This document shows positions 41,444 to 50,757 of a stretch of DNA of 64,000 nucleotides, piece by piece. How positions within the stretch are numbered: position 1 is the first letter of the stretch; each line of letters begins with the position of its first letter. The position numbers were made by a program, and so were the translations under genes. The notes beneath the pieces were generated by a model. That model made no database searches and was not told the origin of the DNA. It worked only from the letters and a program-made list of their open reading frames with translations. The DNA is from an uncultured Bacilli bacterium (lineage in GTDB: Bacteria > Bacillota_I > Bacilli_A > RF39 > UBA660): the NCBI GenBank assembly GCA_934085565.1, contig CAKOHG010000005.1:1-64000 (forward strand), read 5' to 3'.

Positions 41444-43849
41444 ATGAATTATCAAAATATTGACAAAAAATGGCAAGCTTATTGGGATACTCATGAAACC
41501 TTTAAGGCTTCTAATACTTCTTCTAAAACACCTTATTATGTTTTGGTAGAATTTCCTTATCCATCTGGAGCTGGTCTTCATGTTGGACATGTAAGAAGCT
41601 ATACAGCCCAAGATGCTTTAGCGCGTTATAAAAGATTAAAGGGGTATAATGTTTTATTCCCAATGGGATGGGATGCTTTTGGTGCTCCTGCAGAACAATA
41701 TGCGATAAAAAATCACATTCATCCTAAGGAAGCTGTTAAAGAAAATATCCATAATTTTAAAAGACAAATGAAGTCTTTAGGTTTTTCTTTTGATTGGAGT
41801 CGTGAATTTTCTACAACAGATCCCGAGTATTACAAATGGACGCAATGGCAATTTTTACAATTTTATAAACATGGTATGGCTTATAAAGCTAAAATGCCTG
41901 TTAACTGGTGCCCTAAATGTAAAAGTGTTTTATCGAATGAAGATGCCGCTGGTGGCGTATGTGAAAGATGTGGAACACCTGTTGTCCAAAAAGAAAAATC
42001 ACAATGGATGCTTAAAATGGCAAGCTATTCAGAAGATTTATTAAAAGGTTTGGATGACACGAATTTTACAGAACGTGTTAAAGTAGGTCAAAAAAACTGG
42101 ATTGGTAAATCAACTGGCGTAGAAATGGATGTTCAAATTAAAGACGGTGGAAGTTTTTCTATCTTTACGACATGCATAGAAACGGTTTATGGTATTACTT
42201 TCTTTGTTATTGCACCAGATGGTAAGATTATTAAAGAATTAATGCCACGAGTTTCTAATAAAGAAGAAGTTTTAGCATATATTGAACAAACAAAACAAAA
42301 ATCTGCTATGGAAAGAACCGAATTAAATAAAGACAAAACCGGTTGTGAAGTTAAAGGCGTTAAAGCTATTAACCCTGTCAATGGCAAAGAAGTTCCTATT
42401 TTCTTAGGTGATTTCGTTTTAGGAGATTATGGTACAGGAGCTGTTATGGCAGTGCCAAGTCATGATCAAAGAGATTATGAATATGCGAAAGCTCATAACT
42501 TACCAATGATTGATGTCATTACAGGTGATACAAGTGAAAAAGCTTTCACTAAAGAAGAATATTTAAATTCTAATGCTACTCTTATTAATTCTGAAGAATT
42601 TAATGGCATGAGTGTTATGGACGCCAAAAAAGCTATTACTGAAAAACTTGTTTCTTTAGGAATTGCAAGAGAAGTTAATAACTATCGTATGCGTGATTGG
42701 ATTTTCTCAAGACAACGTTTCTGGGGCGAACCTATTCCAATGATTTATTGTGATGACTGTGGCTGGGTACCTGAAAAAGAAGAAAACTTACCTATTGTTT
42801 TACCAGATGTTACGGAGTATGAGCCAACTGATAATGGGGAAAGTCCACTTGCTAAGATAGAAGAATTTGTGAATTGCAAATGTCCAAAATGTGGTAAAGA
42901 TGCTAAAAGAGAAACAGATACGATGCCACAATGGGCAGGATCAAGTTGGTATTTCTTAAGATTTATGGATGCCAGAAATGACAAATGCTTTGCGGATATG
43001 GAAGCTATGAAATATTGGAATCGTGTTGACTGGTATGATGGTGGTAATGAACACATTGCCCGTCACTTACTATATGCTCGTTTTTGGGTACAATTTTTGT
43101 ATAACATTGGCTTAGTTCCTCATAAAGAAATGATTTGGACAAGAGTAAGTCATGGTATGGTTCTTGGACCTGATAATCAAAAAATGAGTAAAAGTAAGGG
43201 AAATGTCATTAATCCGGATGATATTGTTAACGAATATGGCGCGGATACTTTAAGAGTTTATGAAATGTTTATGGGAGATTATACACAAGATGCCCCATGG
43301 AACACAGATTCTTTAAAAGGCTGCAAAAGATTTATTGACCGCATTGTTCGTTTACAAGATAAAGTGACAAATGAAGAAACTTACACATCTTCTTTGGAAA
43401 TACTTATTCATAAAAGTATTAAAAAGGTAAGTGAAGATATTGAAAATATGGCTTATAATACAGCTATTTCAACTCTTATGATTTTATTAAACACTTATGA
43501 AAAAGAAACTTCTATTACTAAAAAAGATTATCAAGTATTATTAACACTTTTAAATCCTTTTGCTCCACATATTACCGAAGAGTTAAATGAAAAATTAGGA
43601 TATGCTACTATCTGTGATAGTGCTTGGCCAAGTTATGACGAAGCTAAAACGATTGAAACTGAAAAAGTTGTCGGTGTTCAAATTAATGGCAAATTAAGAT
43701 GTGAAATGAAAGTCTGTGAAGAAGATACACTTGATACTATTAAAGAAAAAATTAATTCTTTAGAAGCAGTTCAAAAATACTTAGAAGGCAAGGAAATCGT
43801 TAAAGTTATTTATGTTCCTCTTCGAATTGTTAATATTATTATAAAATAG
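41444..43849 (+). CDS. leuS: leucyl-tRNA synthetase
   Basis: Class I synthetase that charges tRNA-Leu; 801 aa. The HIGH box is in FPYPSGAGLHVGHVRS (about residue 45) and KMSKSKGN near residue 580. A zinc-binding CPKCKSVLSNEDAAGGVCERCG insertion is present. The CP1 editing domain has DYGTGAVMAVPSHDQRD with the key Asp, but the usual TTRPDT stretch reads TTCIETVYG. The anticodon-binding and short C-terminal domains follow. Confidence 0.96.
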   Translation: MNYQNIDKKWQAYWDTHETFKASNTSSKTPYYVLVEFPYPSGAGLHVGHVRSYTAQDALARYKRLKGYNVLFPMGWDAFGAPAEQYAIKNHIHPKEAVKENIHNFKRQMKSLGFSFDWSREFSTTDPEYYKWTQWQFLQFYKHGMAYKAKMPVNWCPKCKSVLSNEDAAGGVCERCGTPVVQKEKSQWMLKMASYSEDLLKGLDDTNFTERVKVGQKNWIGKSTGVEMDVQIKDGGSFSIFTTCIETVYGITFFVIAPDGKIIKELMPRVSNKEEVLAYIEQTKQKSAMERTELNKDKTGCEVKGVKAINPVNGKEVPIFLGDFVLGDYGTGAVMAVPSHDQRDYEYAKAHNLPMIDVITGDTSEKAFTKEEYLNSNATLINSEEFNGMSVMDAKKAITEKLVSLGIAREVNNYRMRDWIFSRQRFWGEPIPMIYCDDCGWVPEKEENLPIVLPDVTEYEPTDNGESPLAKIEEFVNCKCPKCGKDAKRETDTMPQWAGSSWYFLRFMDARNDKCFADMEAMKYWNRVDWYDGGNEHIARHLLYARFWVQFLYNIGLVPHKEMIWTRVSHGMVLGPDNQKMSKSKGNVINPDDIVNEYGADTLRVYEMFMGDYTQDAPWNTDSLKGCKRFIDRIVRLQDKVTNEETYTSSLEILIHKSIKKVSEDIENMAYNTAISTLMILLNTYEKETSITKKDYQVLLTLLNPFAPHITEELNEKLGYATICDSAWPSYDEAKTIETEKVVGVQINGKLRCEMKVCEEDTLDTIKEKINSLEAVQKYLEGKEIVKVIYVPLRIVNIIIK

Positions 43850-43874
43850 GTGATATATTTCACTTATTTTTTTT
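43846..43874 (+). terminator. intrinsic terminator after leuS
   Basis: ATAGGTGA pairs with TCACTTAT (one G-U), followed by T8. Confidence 0.8.
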
Positions 43875-43958
43875 ACGTAAAATCAACAAAAGTTGTTTAA
43901 ATGTCTTTTATAAAAAAATTAATTTAGGTTATAATAGAGATAGAAAGGATAAGGCTGT

Positions 43959-44504
43959 ATGATTCGAAATTATATTAAAAATTATGAAAGGTATGCGATT
44001 TTAATATCTATACTTATGATTTTCTTTTCCATCTTTTTAATAGTAAAACCAGATGCTTCCGTATTATTTTTTATCTTACTATTTGGAGTCTTACTTGTCA
44101 TAAGTGGTTTAGGTAGTCTTGCTTCTTACTTTTTAACTGAAAAAGAAGATCGCTTGTTTAGCTTTGATTTAATAAGTGGAATTTTAACTATTTTATGTGG
44201 TGTTTTCACTATTATTTATCGTAATGATTTAGTTCAAGTTTTACCTATTATTCTAGGATTATGGATCATCTTTAGTAGTCTTTTAAAAATGCAAGTAGCC
44301 ATTAATTTTAGTTCTTTTTCTAAAAGTTATTTATGGCTTTTACTTCTTGAAATTTTAATGATTATTTTAGGTGTTGTTTTAATTACAAATCCATTTGAAA
44401 GCATTAAAGCAATTACGACGATGGCAGGTGTTTTCTTACTCATCTCAGAAGTATGTAGCTTGGTAGAAAGTATCTACATTTTAAATACAGTTAAAAAATT
44501 ATAA
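43959..44504 (+). CDS. HdeD/DUF308-like membrane protein
   Basis: 181 aa with six helices arranged as repeated pairs, each with an I/V-x-N/K-P turn (FLIVKPDASVLFF, VLITNPFESIKAI), the pattern of DUF308 (HdeD) proteins. Function is unknown in Firmicutes; acid resistance in E. coli HdeD should not be assumed. It is a single-gene unit with its own terminator. Confidence 0.78.
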   Translation: MIRNYIKNYERYAILISILMIFFSIFLIVKPDASVLFFILLFGVLLVISGLGSLASYFLTEKEDRLFSFDLISGILTILCGVFTIIYRNDLVQVLPIILGLWIIFSSLLKMQVAINFSSFSKSYLWLLLLEILMIILGVVLITNPFESIKAITTMAGVFLLISEVCSLVESIYILNTVKKL

Positions 44505-44535
44505 AGAAACGGTGAAAATGCTGTTTCTTTTTTTG
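44503..44535 (+). terminator. intrinsic terminator
   Basis: AAAGAAAC pairs with GTTTCTTT, followed by T's. Confidence 0.8.
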
Positions 44536-44601
44536 TGAGTTTCAAAAATAACTAGAAAGAGATATAATTTTGGTGAGATGAAGTAGAAAGAAGGCATGTA
44601 A

Positions 44602-45513
44602 ATGAAAGTATTAATTATTGGTGCAGGTGTTCTAGGCTCTAACTTAGCTCATTCTTTAAAAAAGAGAAATGACGTGACGATTTTAGCCAGAAATGAAACT
44701 TATGAAAATTTAAAAAATAATGGTTTAATTATAAAACATAAATTTAAGGGTAAAACAATTGACCATTTTAAAGTGATTGATAGACTTTTTGAAGATGATA
44801 TTTATGATGTCATATTTGTTGTTTCAAGATTTTCTTCTTTAGATAGCATAGTACCAATTATCGAGAAAAACAAAAGTAAAAATATAGTTTTCGTAGGAAA
44901 TAATATAGATGTCGAAAGATATATGAATATTAAAGATAAAAATGTTTTATTTGCTTTTTTCATGGCAGCAGGGAAAAAACAGGATGGTTATATAGATTCT
45001 ATTTGTTTAAATAAGATTGAAATTGGAAGAGTAGATGGCAAAAACAAGGACGATGAGTTTATCAAATCTATCTTTAAAGGAACAAAAATAAAAGTAATTA
45101 TCGAAAACAAAATGAATGATTATCTTAAATCTCATGCGTGTGCTGTTTTACCTCTTGTATTTGCCTGTTACAAAGTAAAAGGTAATTTAAAACTATTAAA
45201 AAAAGATAAAGAATATTCTTTAAAAATCATGGACGCGATTATTGAAGAATATGATGTGTTAAAAAAATTAGGTTATGAAATTCTTCCTAAAGGAGAATAT
45301 GAAAATTGTGTTAATAAGAAAAATTTATGTGCTTTTATTTATCGTTTTATGTTTTCTAATTTTATTGGTCAAATAGGTATATCAGATCATGCCATGAACG
45401 CTAAAGAAGAATTTTTACTTTTAGAAAGTGAATTTGAAAAGTTAAAGGAGAAAGCAAATCTTGAAACAAAAGTATATGATGAATTAAAGTTAGATTTTTT
45501 AAATGATAAATAA
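44602..45513 (+). CDS. ketopantoate reductase-like protein (PanE/ApbA N-terminal fold)
   Basis: 303 aa. MKVLIIGAGVLGSNLAHSLKKR is the NADP-binding GxGxxG motif of ApbA/PanE proteins, followed by LARNETYENLKNNGL and VSRFSSLDSIVPI. Family members reduce ketopantoate to pantoate for CoA synthesis, but several divergent paralogs do not, and the usual C-terminal catalytic block is hard to see here. No other pan gene is nearby. Treated as PanE-like only. Confidence 0.72.
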   Translation: MKVLIIGAGVLGSNLAHSLKKRNDVTILARNETYENLKNNGLIIKHKFKGKTIDHFKVIDRLFEDDIYDVIFVVSRFSSLDSIVPIIEKNKSKNIVFVGNNIDVERYMNIKDKNVLFAFFMAAGKKQDGYIDSICLNKIEIGRVDGKNKDDEFIKSIFKGTKIKVIIENKMNDYLKSHACAVLPLVFACYKVKGNLKLLKKDKEYSLKIMDAIIEEYDVLKKLGYEILPKGEYENCVNKKNLCAFIYRFMFSNFIGQIGISDHAMNAKEEFLLLESEFEKLKEKANLETKVYDELKLDFLNDK

Positions 45514-45526
45514 AGAGGTATGAATA

Positions 45527-46024
45527 ATGATAAGATTTCGTTATTTTGAAACACATATAAAAGATGAAGAATATATGAATAAAATGAGTGTTAAAGGTTG
45601 GAATGCTAAAAAGTTAATAGAAGGATTTTGGCTATTTACCAAAAAAGAAGAGTATTCCTATACTTATCGTGTTTATTATTTTAGGGGCATGTCTAAAGAA
45701 GATGTTCAAAATAAAATCAAGGATCTTCAAAAAGAAAATATTGAATTTGTTTCTAAATATTCTTTTTGGGGTATTTTTAGAGCCAAGAAAGATTTTCAAT
45801 TATATAATAAAGAAGAACAATTAAAGATTTGTTATAAAATAAGAAAACCTATGATAATAGCCATTATTCTTTGTCCTATTTTGATTATCATGGGTATGAT
45901 TTTAACCTCTGTTCATAAAATTTTTATACTTTTTACTTGTCTAATTTTAGTTTACTACCTTATTTGTGTATACCTTATGGTAGGGTATACCAAATTAATA
46001 AATTCTCTTAAAGAAACTAAGTAA
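45527..46024 (+). CDS. DUF2812-like membrane protein
   Basis: 165 aa. The N-terminal half matches DUF2812 by pattern (a few residues each: RYFETHIKDEEYMNKMS, GWNAKKLIEGFWLF, YTYRVYYF). Two membrane helices are at about 107-155. Thirteen bases separate it from the PanE-like gene, so they are probably co-transcribed. DUF2812 proteins often go with PadR-type regulators, but none is seen here. Confidence 0.72.
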   Translation: MIRFRYFETHIKDEEYMNKMSVKGWNAKKLIEGFWLFTKKEEYSYTYRVYYFRGMSKEDVQNKIKDLQKENIEFVSKYSFWGIFRAKKDFQLYNKEEQLKICYKIRKPMIIAIILCPILIIMGMILTSVHKIFILFTCLILVYYLICVYLMVGYTKLINSLKETK

Positions 46025-46082
46025 ATACTTTTTCTTTTAAAATGATTATGTTATATTAAATAGCAGAAAAAAGAGGTTTTGT

Positions 46083-46775
46083 ATGCATACATTAGGTTTA
46101 ATATTTGCCATGGAAGAAGAAATGGCTGCTTTCATAAAGTATATAGAAGTGGATAAAGAATATAATATTTTTGATTTAACTTTTTTGGAAGGACATTATG
46201 CCAATTTAAAACTTATTTTAGCCAAGTGCGGTGTTGGAAAAGTAAATGCGGCTAGGTGTGCCCAAATTTTGATTGATAACATGAAAGTAGATGGGCTTAT
46301 TAATATTGGCGTTGCCGGTGGTCTTACCGATGAACTAGAGATTGGTTCTTTAGTAATTGGTGAAAAATTAGTTCAACATGATTTTGATATCACTGCTTTT
46401 AATCATGAAAAAGGTTATATTCCTGATATTGGAGTTTATATGAATGCCGATGATTATTTAATTAAAAAAGCGGAAGAAACTTCTTTAAAGTATAATATTC
46501 CTATTTTTAAAGGGGTTATCGCTTCTGGCGATATTTTTTGCACAGACCCTAAAATGTCAAGCAAAATACATCAAAAATTTAAAGCTTTATGTACTGAGAT
46601 GGAAGGAGCTAGTATCGCACAAATTGCTTATCTATCCCATATTCCATTTTTAATTATTCGAAGTATTTCTGACACTCCAAACGGTCATAACGAAAAGACT
46701 TATGAAGAATTTTTAGAAGAATCTTGTGCCCACGTTGCGAATTACATGCTCCATTGTTTAGAAGAATTATCATAA
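46083..46775 (+). CDS. mtnN: 5'-methylthioadenosine/S-adenosylhomocysteine nucleosidase
   Basis: Cleaves MTA and SAH in methyl-cycle recycling. 230 aa, the normal size. GLIFAMEEEMAAF carries the N-terminal catalytic Glu; GVGKVNAARCAQ, NIGVAGGL and CTEMEGASIAQIA are family blocks; SDTPNGH carries the catalytic Asp. Its last 6 bases overlap the convergent phosphomutase gene. Confidence 0.93.
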   Translation: MHTLGLIFAMEEEMAAFIKYIEVDKEYNIFDLTFLEGHYANLKLILAKCGVGKVNAARCAQILIDNMKVDGLINIGVAGGLTDELEIGSLVIGEKLVQHDFDITAFNHEKGYIPDIGVYMNADDYLIKKAEETSLKYNIPIFKGVIASGDIFCTDPKMSSKIHQKFKALCTEMEGASIAQIAYLSHIPFLIIRSISDTPNGHNEKTYEEFLEESCAHVANYMLHCLEELS

Positions 46776-48146
46776 AAAAAGAATTTGCGAGATGATTTTT
46801 TCAATCACTTTTGTAAATTCTTTTTGTCTTTTTTCCATTTCTTTTTCGGTTGTTGCTTCAAATCTTAAAGTAAGATTTGGTCCTGTATTACTAGCTCTTA
46901 CTAAAACCCACGCATTGTCAAAATTAACTCTTACGCCATCAATATTTAAAAACTCGTAACGCATTTTTTTAACGTATTCACATACTTCGTCAACCACTTT
47001 AAATTTTTTATCATTGGCTACAGGTATTTTAATTTCTGGGGTAGAATAATAAACCGGAATATCTTTTAAAAGTTCACTAAAAGTTTTATCCGTTAAAGAT
47101 AATATTTCTAAAAATCTTAAGCCAGCATAAATCGCACTACAAACTTCTGGACCACGATCATTAAAGAAGATGTGTCCCGATAATTCTCCACCTAATGGGA
47201 TATGATGCTCTTTCGTATTGGCTTCCGTGAAACTTGTTCCGGTACGACTCATGAAAATTTTGCCACCTAGTTTTTCCGTTTCATCAATTAAAGCTTTAGA
47301 GCACTTTACATCACATAGAAAAGTTTTGTTAGAAACTTTTTGAATCATATCGCGAATAGCTACAATCATATATTTATCTGCCATGACAAAACTTCCATTT
47401 TCATCAATAATACCTAAACGATCGCCATCGCCATCATAAGCAATTCCAATGTCTGCTTTTACTTCTTTCACTTTATCTTTTAACATTTGCATGTTTTCTT
47501 CAACCGCAGGATCGGGATGATGATTTGGAAATGTTCCATCACTTTCGGCACAGATGTAAGTTACGTCAAGATTAGAAAACATTTCATGAACTTGGTTTAC
47601 AATAGTTGATGTAACACCATTACCAGGATCAATAACAACTTTGATTTTTTTATCACCCATATGGATGTTATCTTTTAGATATTTTAAATAGTCATCTAAA
47701 ATATTTCTTTCCTCTAAAATACCTTGACCTGTTTTGAAATTATTTTGTAAAGTATAATTTTTAAAATCTTCAATCATATCGCCACGTGCATTAGCAAGGC
47801 TATCAAAAGAAAATTTAAAACCGTTATCATCTTTAGGATTATGACTCGCGGTTACCATGATACCATAAGTATTTTCTTTGTAGCGTGTGTAGTAATGCAT
47901 AGGAGTTGTTATTAAGCCATAATCAATCACATTAATACCTGATTCTAATAGACCTTTTTTTAAAGATTCTGTTAGGCTTGGTGAGGAAAGACGATTATCA
48001 TGTCCAATAACACATTTATTTTTATCACAAAATTCTTGTAAATAACTTCCATAACTTTTGCCAATTAGATAGGCAACATCTTCATTTACTTCTGTTGGGT
48101 AATTTCCCCTTATATCATAAGCTTTGAATACACTTTCGTTAATCAT
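46770..48146 (-). CDS. phosphomannomutase/phosphoglucomutase
   Basis: 458-aa alpha-D-phosphohexomutase of the ManB/AlgC type, interconverting hexose 6- and 1-phosphates for nucleotide-sugar supply. Active-site serine in TASHNPKDDNGFK, metal-binding loop DGDGDRLG, sugar-specificity loop GGELSGHIFF, and a C-terminal phosphate-binding RASNTGPNLTLRFE. It may feed the polysaccharide loci at 9-24 kb. It is expressed from a promoter facing the one at 48215. Confidence 0.92.
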   Translation of the reverse strand: MINESVFKAYDIRGNYPTEVNEDVAYLIGKSYGSYLQEFCDKNKCVIGHDNRLSSPSLTESLKKGLLESGINVIDYGLITTPMHYYTRYKENTYGIMVTASHNPKDDNGFKFSFDSLANARGDMIEDFKNYTLQNNFKTGQGILEERNILDDYLKYLKDNIHMGDKKIKVVIDPGNGVTSTIVNQVHEMFSNLDVTYICAESDGTFPNHHPDPAVEENMQMLKDKVKEVKADIGIAYDGDGDRLGIIDENGSFVMADKYMIVAIRDMIQKVSNKTFLCDVKCSKALIDETEKLGGKIFMSRTGTSFTEANTKEHHIPLGGELSGHIFFNDRGPEVCSAIYAGLRFLEILSLTDKTFSELLKDIPVYYSTPEIKIPVANDKKFKVVDEVCEYVKKMRYEFLNIDGVRVNFDNAWVLVRASNTGPNLTLRFEATTEKEMEKRQKEFTKVIEKIISQILFL

Positions 48147-48170
48147 TTGCCACCTCTTTCTATCATATTC

Positions 48171-48243
48171 ATTTTAGCACAGATTTATCCAGTGTCAAAC
48201 AAGGATATTTTTATTTGACACTTTGATTGTTTTGCTATATTCT
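48171..48243. promoter_or_regulatory. divergent promoter pair with a shared inverted repeat
   Basis: Minus strand: TTGACA (48198-48193), 16-base spacer, TAAAAT, reading into the phosphomutase. Plus strand: TTGACA (48215-48220), 17-base spacer, TATTCT, reading into 48263. The two -35 boxes lie in an 8-bp inverted repeat, AGTGTCAA and TTGACACT, 16 bases apart. Confidence 0.7.
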
Positions 48244-48262
48244 TAAAGTGTGAGGGATATTT

Positions 48263-48862
48263 ATGGAAAGATTAAATGAAGAAAGTGTAAGGCTCGTTCA
48301 ACAAAATCGTGAATCTTATAAAAAAATGTTAGAAAGATCACGTCGTGATCATGAAATACAAAAACGTTATAATAAACAAATACACGAGAATAAAAAACAG
48401 CAATTTAAAAAGGCAGTAGCTTTCTTTTTAGCAGGAGCCGTATGTGCGACTGTTTTAACTGGGGTTAATAAAATACAATCAGAGTTTGAAAAAAGTGCTA
48501 AATTTCAAACCTATTATGATGATGGAGATTATATTATTCGTCAAAATACTTATCGTGTAAATCCAACCGAAACTGGAGTAGCTTATCATAATGATAAAAT
48601 AGCTAAAGAGATTTTGAAAAATGAAGAAAGCTGTCATGAAAAAAAGAGAGAAGATGACACGAAGTATCTCATCGCCGGCGTCAGCGAAGCTATGCCTTAT
48701 AATAGAACATATAACATGAATCAAGTTATTTCCCATTTAAACAATGAAGATTTTAAAAATTGGGAGGAATATCTTGCTTATTTAGGATATGATTCTTATG
48801 AAGAATATATTGCAGGAATCAAAGATGAATTAGGTGCAAAAAATAATGGGAGAAGATCATAA
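48263..48862 (+). CDS. unrecognised membrane-anchored protein with N-terminal coiled coil
   Basis: 199 aa. Residues 1-48 are highly charged and helical (RLNEESVRLVQQNRESYKKM); a single membrane segment follows (AVAFFLAGAVCATVLTGV, about 53-70), then a 130-residue region with tyrosine-rich YQTYYDDGDYIIR-like sequence and NWEEYLAYLGYDSYEEYIAG near the end. No family recognised. It is followed two bases later by a DUF1292-type gene, so the pair is one operon. Confidence 0.6.
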   Translation: MERLNEESVRLVQQNRESYKKMLERSRRDHEIQKRYNKQIHENKKQQFKKAVAFFLAGAVCATVLTGVNKIQSEFEKSAKFQTYYDDGDYIIRQNTYRVNPTETGVAYHNDKIAKEILKNEESCHEKKREDDTKYLIAGVSEAMPYNRTYNMNQVISHLNNEDFKNWEEYLAYLGYDSYEEYIAGIKDELGAKNNGRRS

Positions 48863-48864
48863 TT

Positions 48865-49080
48865 ATGGAAGTTACGGTATTTACTTTAGAAGATGGAAAT
48901 TATTGTGTTTTAGATAAGATAACTTATCAAGATAAAACTTACCTTTATTTATTTAAAGAAGATGAACCAGAAGTTACTCTTATTCAAGAATATGAAAAGG
49001 ATTCTAAAAATTTAAAAAGCGTTTCAGAAGAAACATTTAATATTTTGCTCCAAGAATTTGCTAAACGTCATGCGAAGTAA
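48865..49080 (+). CDS. DUF1292-like small protein
   Basis: 71 aa, acidic, beta-rich: VTVFTLEDGNYCVLDKITY, KTYLYLFKEDEPE, and a final helix. This is the DUF1292/YrzB pattern, common as a short gene in Firmicutes with no assigned function. The terminator hairpin includes its last codons. Confidence 0.75.
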   Translation: MEVTVFTLEDGNYCVLDKITYQDKTYLYLFKEDEPEVTLIQEYEKDSKNLKSVSEETFNILLQEFAKRHAK

Positions 49081-49100
49081 AAATTTACTTCTTTTTTTTT
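49074..49100 (+). terminator. intrinsic terminator
   Basis: GAAGTAAA directly facing TTTACTTC, then nine T. Confidence 0.85.
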
Positions 49101-49139
49101 GCTCTAAACCATAAACTGTTTTAGAGAGGATGAGAAAAA

Positions 49140-49883
49140 ATGAAAAGTGTGATACCTTTTACTAAAAATTTAGAGTTTAAAACGAAGATTAGTGAAATTA
49201 CGAGTATTTCCCTAGAAAGAGAATTTAAACTAGAAAAAGAAGAAATTACTGGTAATTTATTTGTGACTGGGGAATATAAAAGTCATGATATCAGTGCCAA
49301 TGTGTTACCTTTTTCTTACAAAATACCTTTTACTATTGAAGTGCCAGATAACATAAAAAAAGAGGATTTAACTTTAGAAATTACAGATTTTGCTTATGAT
49401 ATTCAAAGTGATAAAGAAATAACGGTCAATGTGGAATTAGAACTATGTTATTCTTTGGAGGAAAAAGAAGAAGAGGAAGAAACTCCTCCACTTGTTAACA
49501 GTGACGAAATGATCGCTATGATGGAAGAAAGAAATGAATCTTCTGATGAGATAAAGGATGAAGTAAAAGAAGAATTTATTGAACCAGAAATAAAAAAAGA
49601 GATTGAAAAAGAAGTCCCTATTGAAACTAAAGAAGAGGAACCATCTGAAGTAGAAGAGAAAAAAACAGAAAATAGAAACGAAAGTGAAGATCTTATTATG
49701 AATACAGCTTTAAATGATGATGAATATACAACTTACCATATTCATATTGTTAAAGAAGGCGAGACCGTTGAAACTATTTGTAGTCTTTATAATACCAATC
49801 TTAATTTTATAAAAAATTATAATGATGTAGAAAATTTGACTTTAGGTTCTAAAATAATTATTCCTACTGATGATGAATCGTAA
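49140..49883 (+). CDS. SpoVID-like protein with C-terminal LysM domain
   Basis: 247 aa. Residues 1-110 form a beta domain (VIPFTKNLEF, EITGNLFVTGEYKSHD, ISANVLPFSYKIPFTIEV) like the N-terminus of spore morphogenetic protein SpoVID. A glutamate/lysine-rich linker (115-195) leads to a LysM domain (YHIHIVKEGETVETICSLYN ... LGSKIIIPTDD, about 200-245). In Bacillus, spoVID lies next to ysxE, as here. Whether this organism sporulates cannot be told from this window. Confidence 0.72.
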   Translation: MKSVIPFTKNLEFKTKISEITSISLEREFKLEKEEITGNLFVTGEYKSHDISANVLPFSYKIPFTIEVPDNIKKEDLTLEITDFAYDIQSDKEITVNVELELCYSLEEKEEEEETPPLVNSDEMIAMMEERNESSDEIKDEVKEEFIEPEIKKEIEKEVPIETKEEEPSEVEEKKTENRNESEDLIMNTALNDDEYTTYHIHIVKEGETVETICSLYNTNLNFIKNYNDVENLTLGSKIIIPTDDES

Positions 49884-50757
49884 AAGTCTTGATGTTTTAA
49901 AAGAAATTTATAAACCAACAAAGATAACTTGGAAAAATAAAGCCTTAGTTTTAGAATCTACAAGTGGTAATTTTGTGGTTAAAGAAAAAAAGGAGGATAT
50001 AAGAAAATTATACGATTATTTAAATAGTCGTAGTTTTACTTATTTTCCTCCTTTAATAGATGATACAAGAGAAGATATTAATGTTTTTTCTTATGTCAAA
50101 GAAAGCTATGCTCCAAAAGAACAAAAAGCTTTAGATCTTATTAAAATGATTGCTCTTTTACATCAAAAGACGACTTATTATAAAGATGTCACAAGTGATG
50201 AATATAAAAAAATTTATGATGAGTTAAAAGAGCAAATAGTATATATTCGTTACTATTATGAAAATTTATATCAAGAATTTTTTGAAAAAATATACCCCAG
50301 TCCAAGTGAATATTTTTTACTTACCAATATTTCTAAAATTTTGGCTTCTTTAAATTATTCAGAAGACAGTTTAGAAAAATGGTATGATATGGTTAAAGAT
50401 AAAACAAAATATCGAGTATGCCAAATTCATAATAATTTATCTCTTGATCATGTGAGAGAAAACTGCCTGATAAGTTGGGAACATGCTCGTAAAGATACGC
50501 CAATTTTAGACTTAATTAAATTTTATAAAAAATCTTATTTTGAACTTAATTTTGAACCGCTTTTGAATACGTATTTAAAATTAAATCCTTTAGCAAAAGA
50601 AGAGGAAGATCTTTTATTTTTAACACTGGCTATTCCTCCAAAAGTAGAGTTTTCTTATGAAGAATTTGAAAGTGTTAAAAATATTAGAAAAACATTAGAT
50701 TATATTTACAAAACAGAAAATTTAATAAGGCCATACAATACGATAAAGAAAGAATAA
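49870..50757 (+). CDS. YsxE/CotS-like kinase-fold protein
   Basis: 295 aa of the CotS/YutH/YsxE group, related to aminoglycoside/choline kinases. LVLESTSGNFVVKEKK holds the ATP-site lysine region; QIHNNLSLDHVREN is the catalytic-loop equivalent with Asp shifted (H-N-N instead of H-G-D), and SWEHARKDTPILDL replaces the DFD-type motif, so kinase activity is doubtful. It overlaps the SpoVID-like gene by 14 bases, matching the Bacillus spoVID-ysxE pair. No separate ribosome site; translational coupling likely. Confidence 0.7.
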   Translation: MMNRKSLDVLKEIYKPTKITWKNKALVLESTSGNFVVKEKKEDIRKLYDYLNSRSFTYFPPLIDDTREDINVFSYVKESYAPKEQKALDLIKMIALLHQKTTYYKDVTSDEYKKIYDELKEQIVYIRYYYENLYQEFFEKIYPSPSEYFLLTNISKILASLNYSEDSLEKWYDMVKDKTKYRVCQIHNNLSLDHVRENCLISWEHARKDTPILDLIKFYKKSYFELNFEPLLNTYLKLNPLAKEEEDLLFLTLAIPPKVEFSYEEFESVKNIRKTLDYIYKTENLIRPYNTIKKE

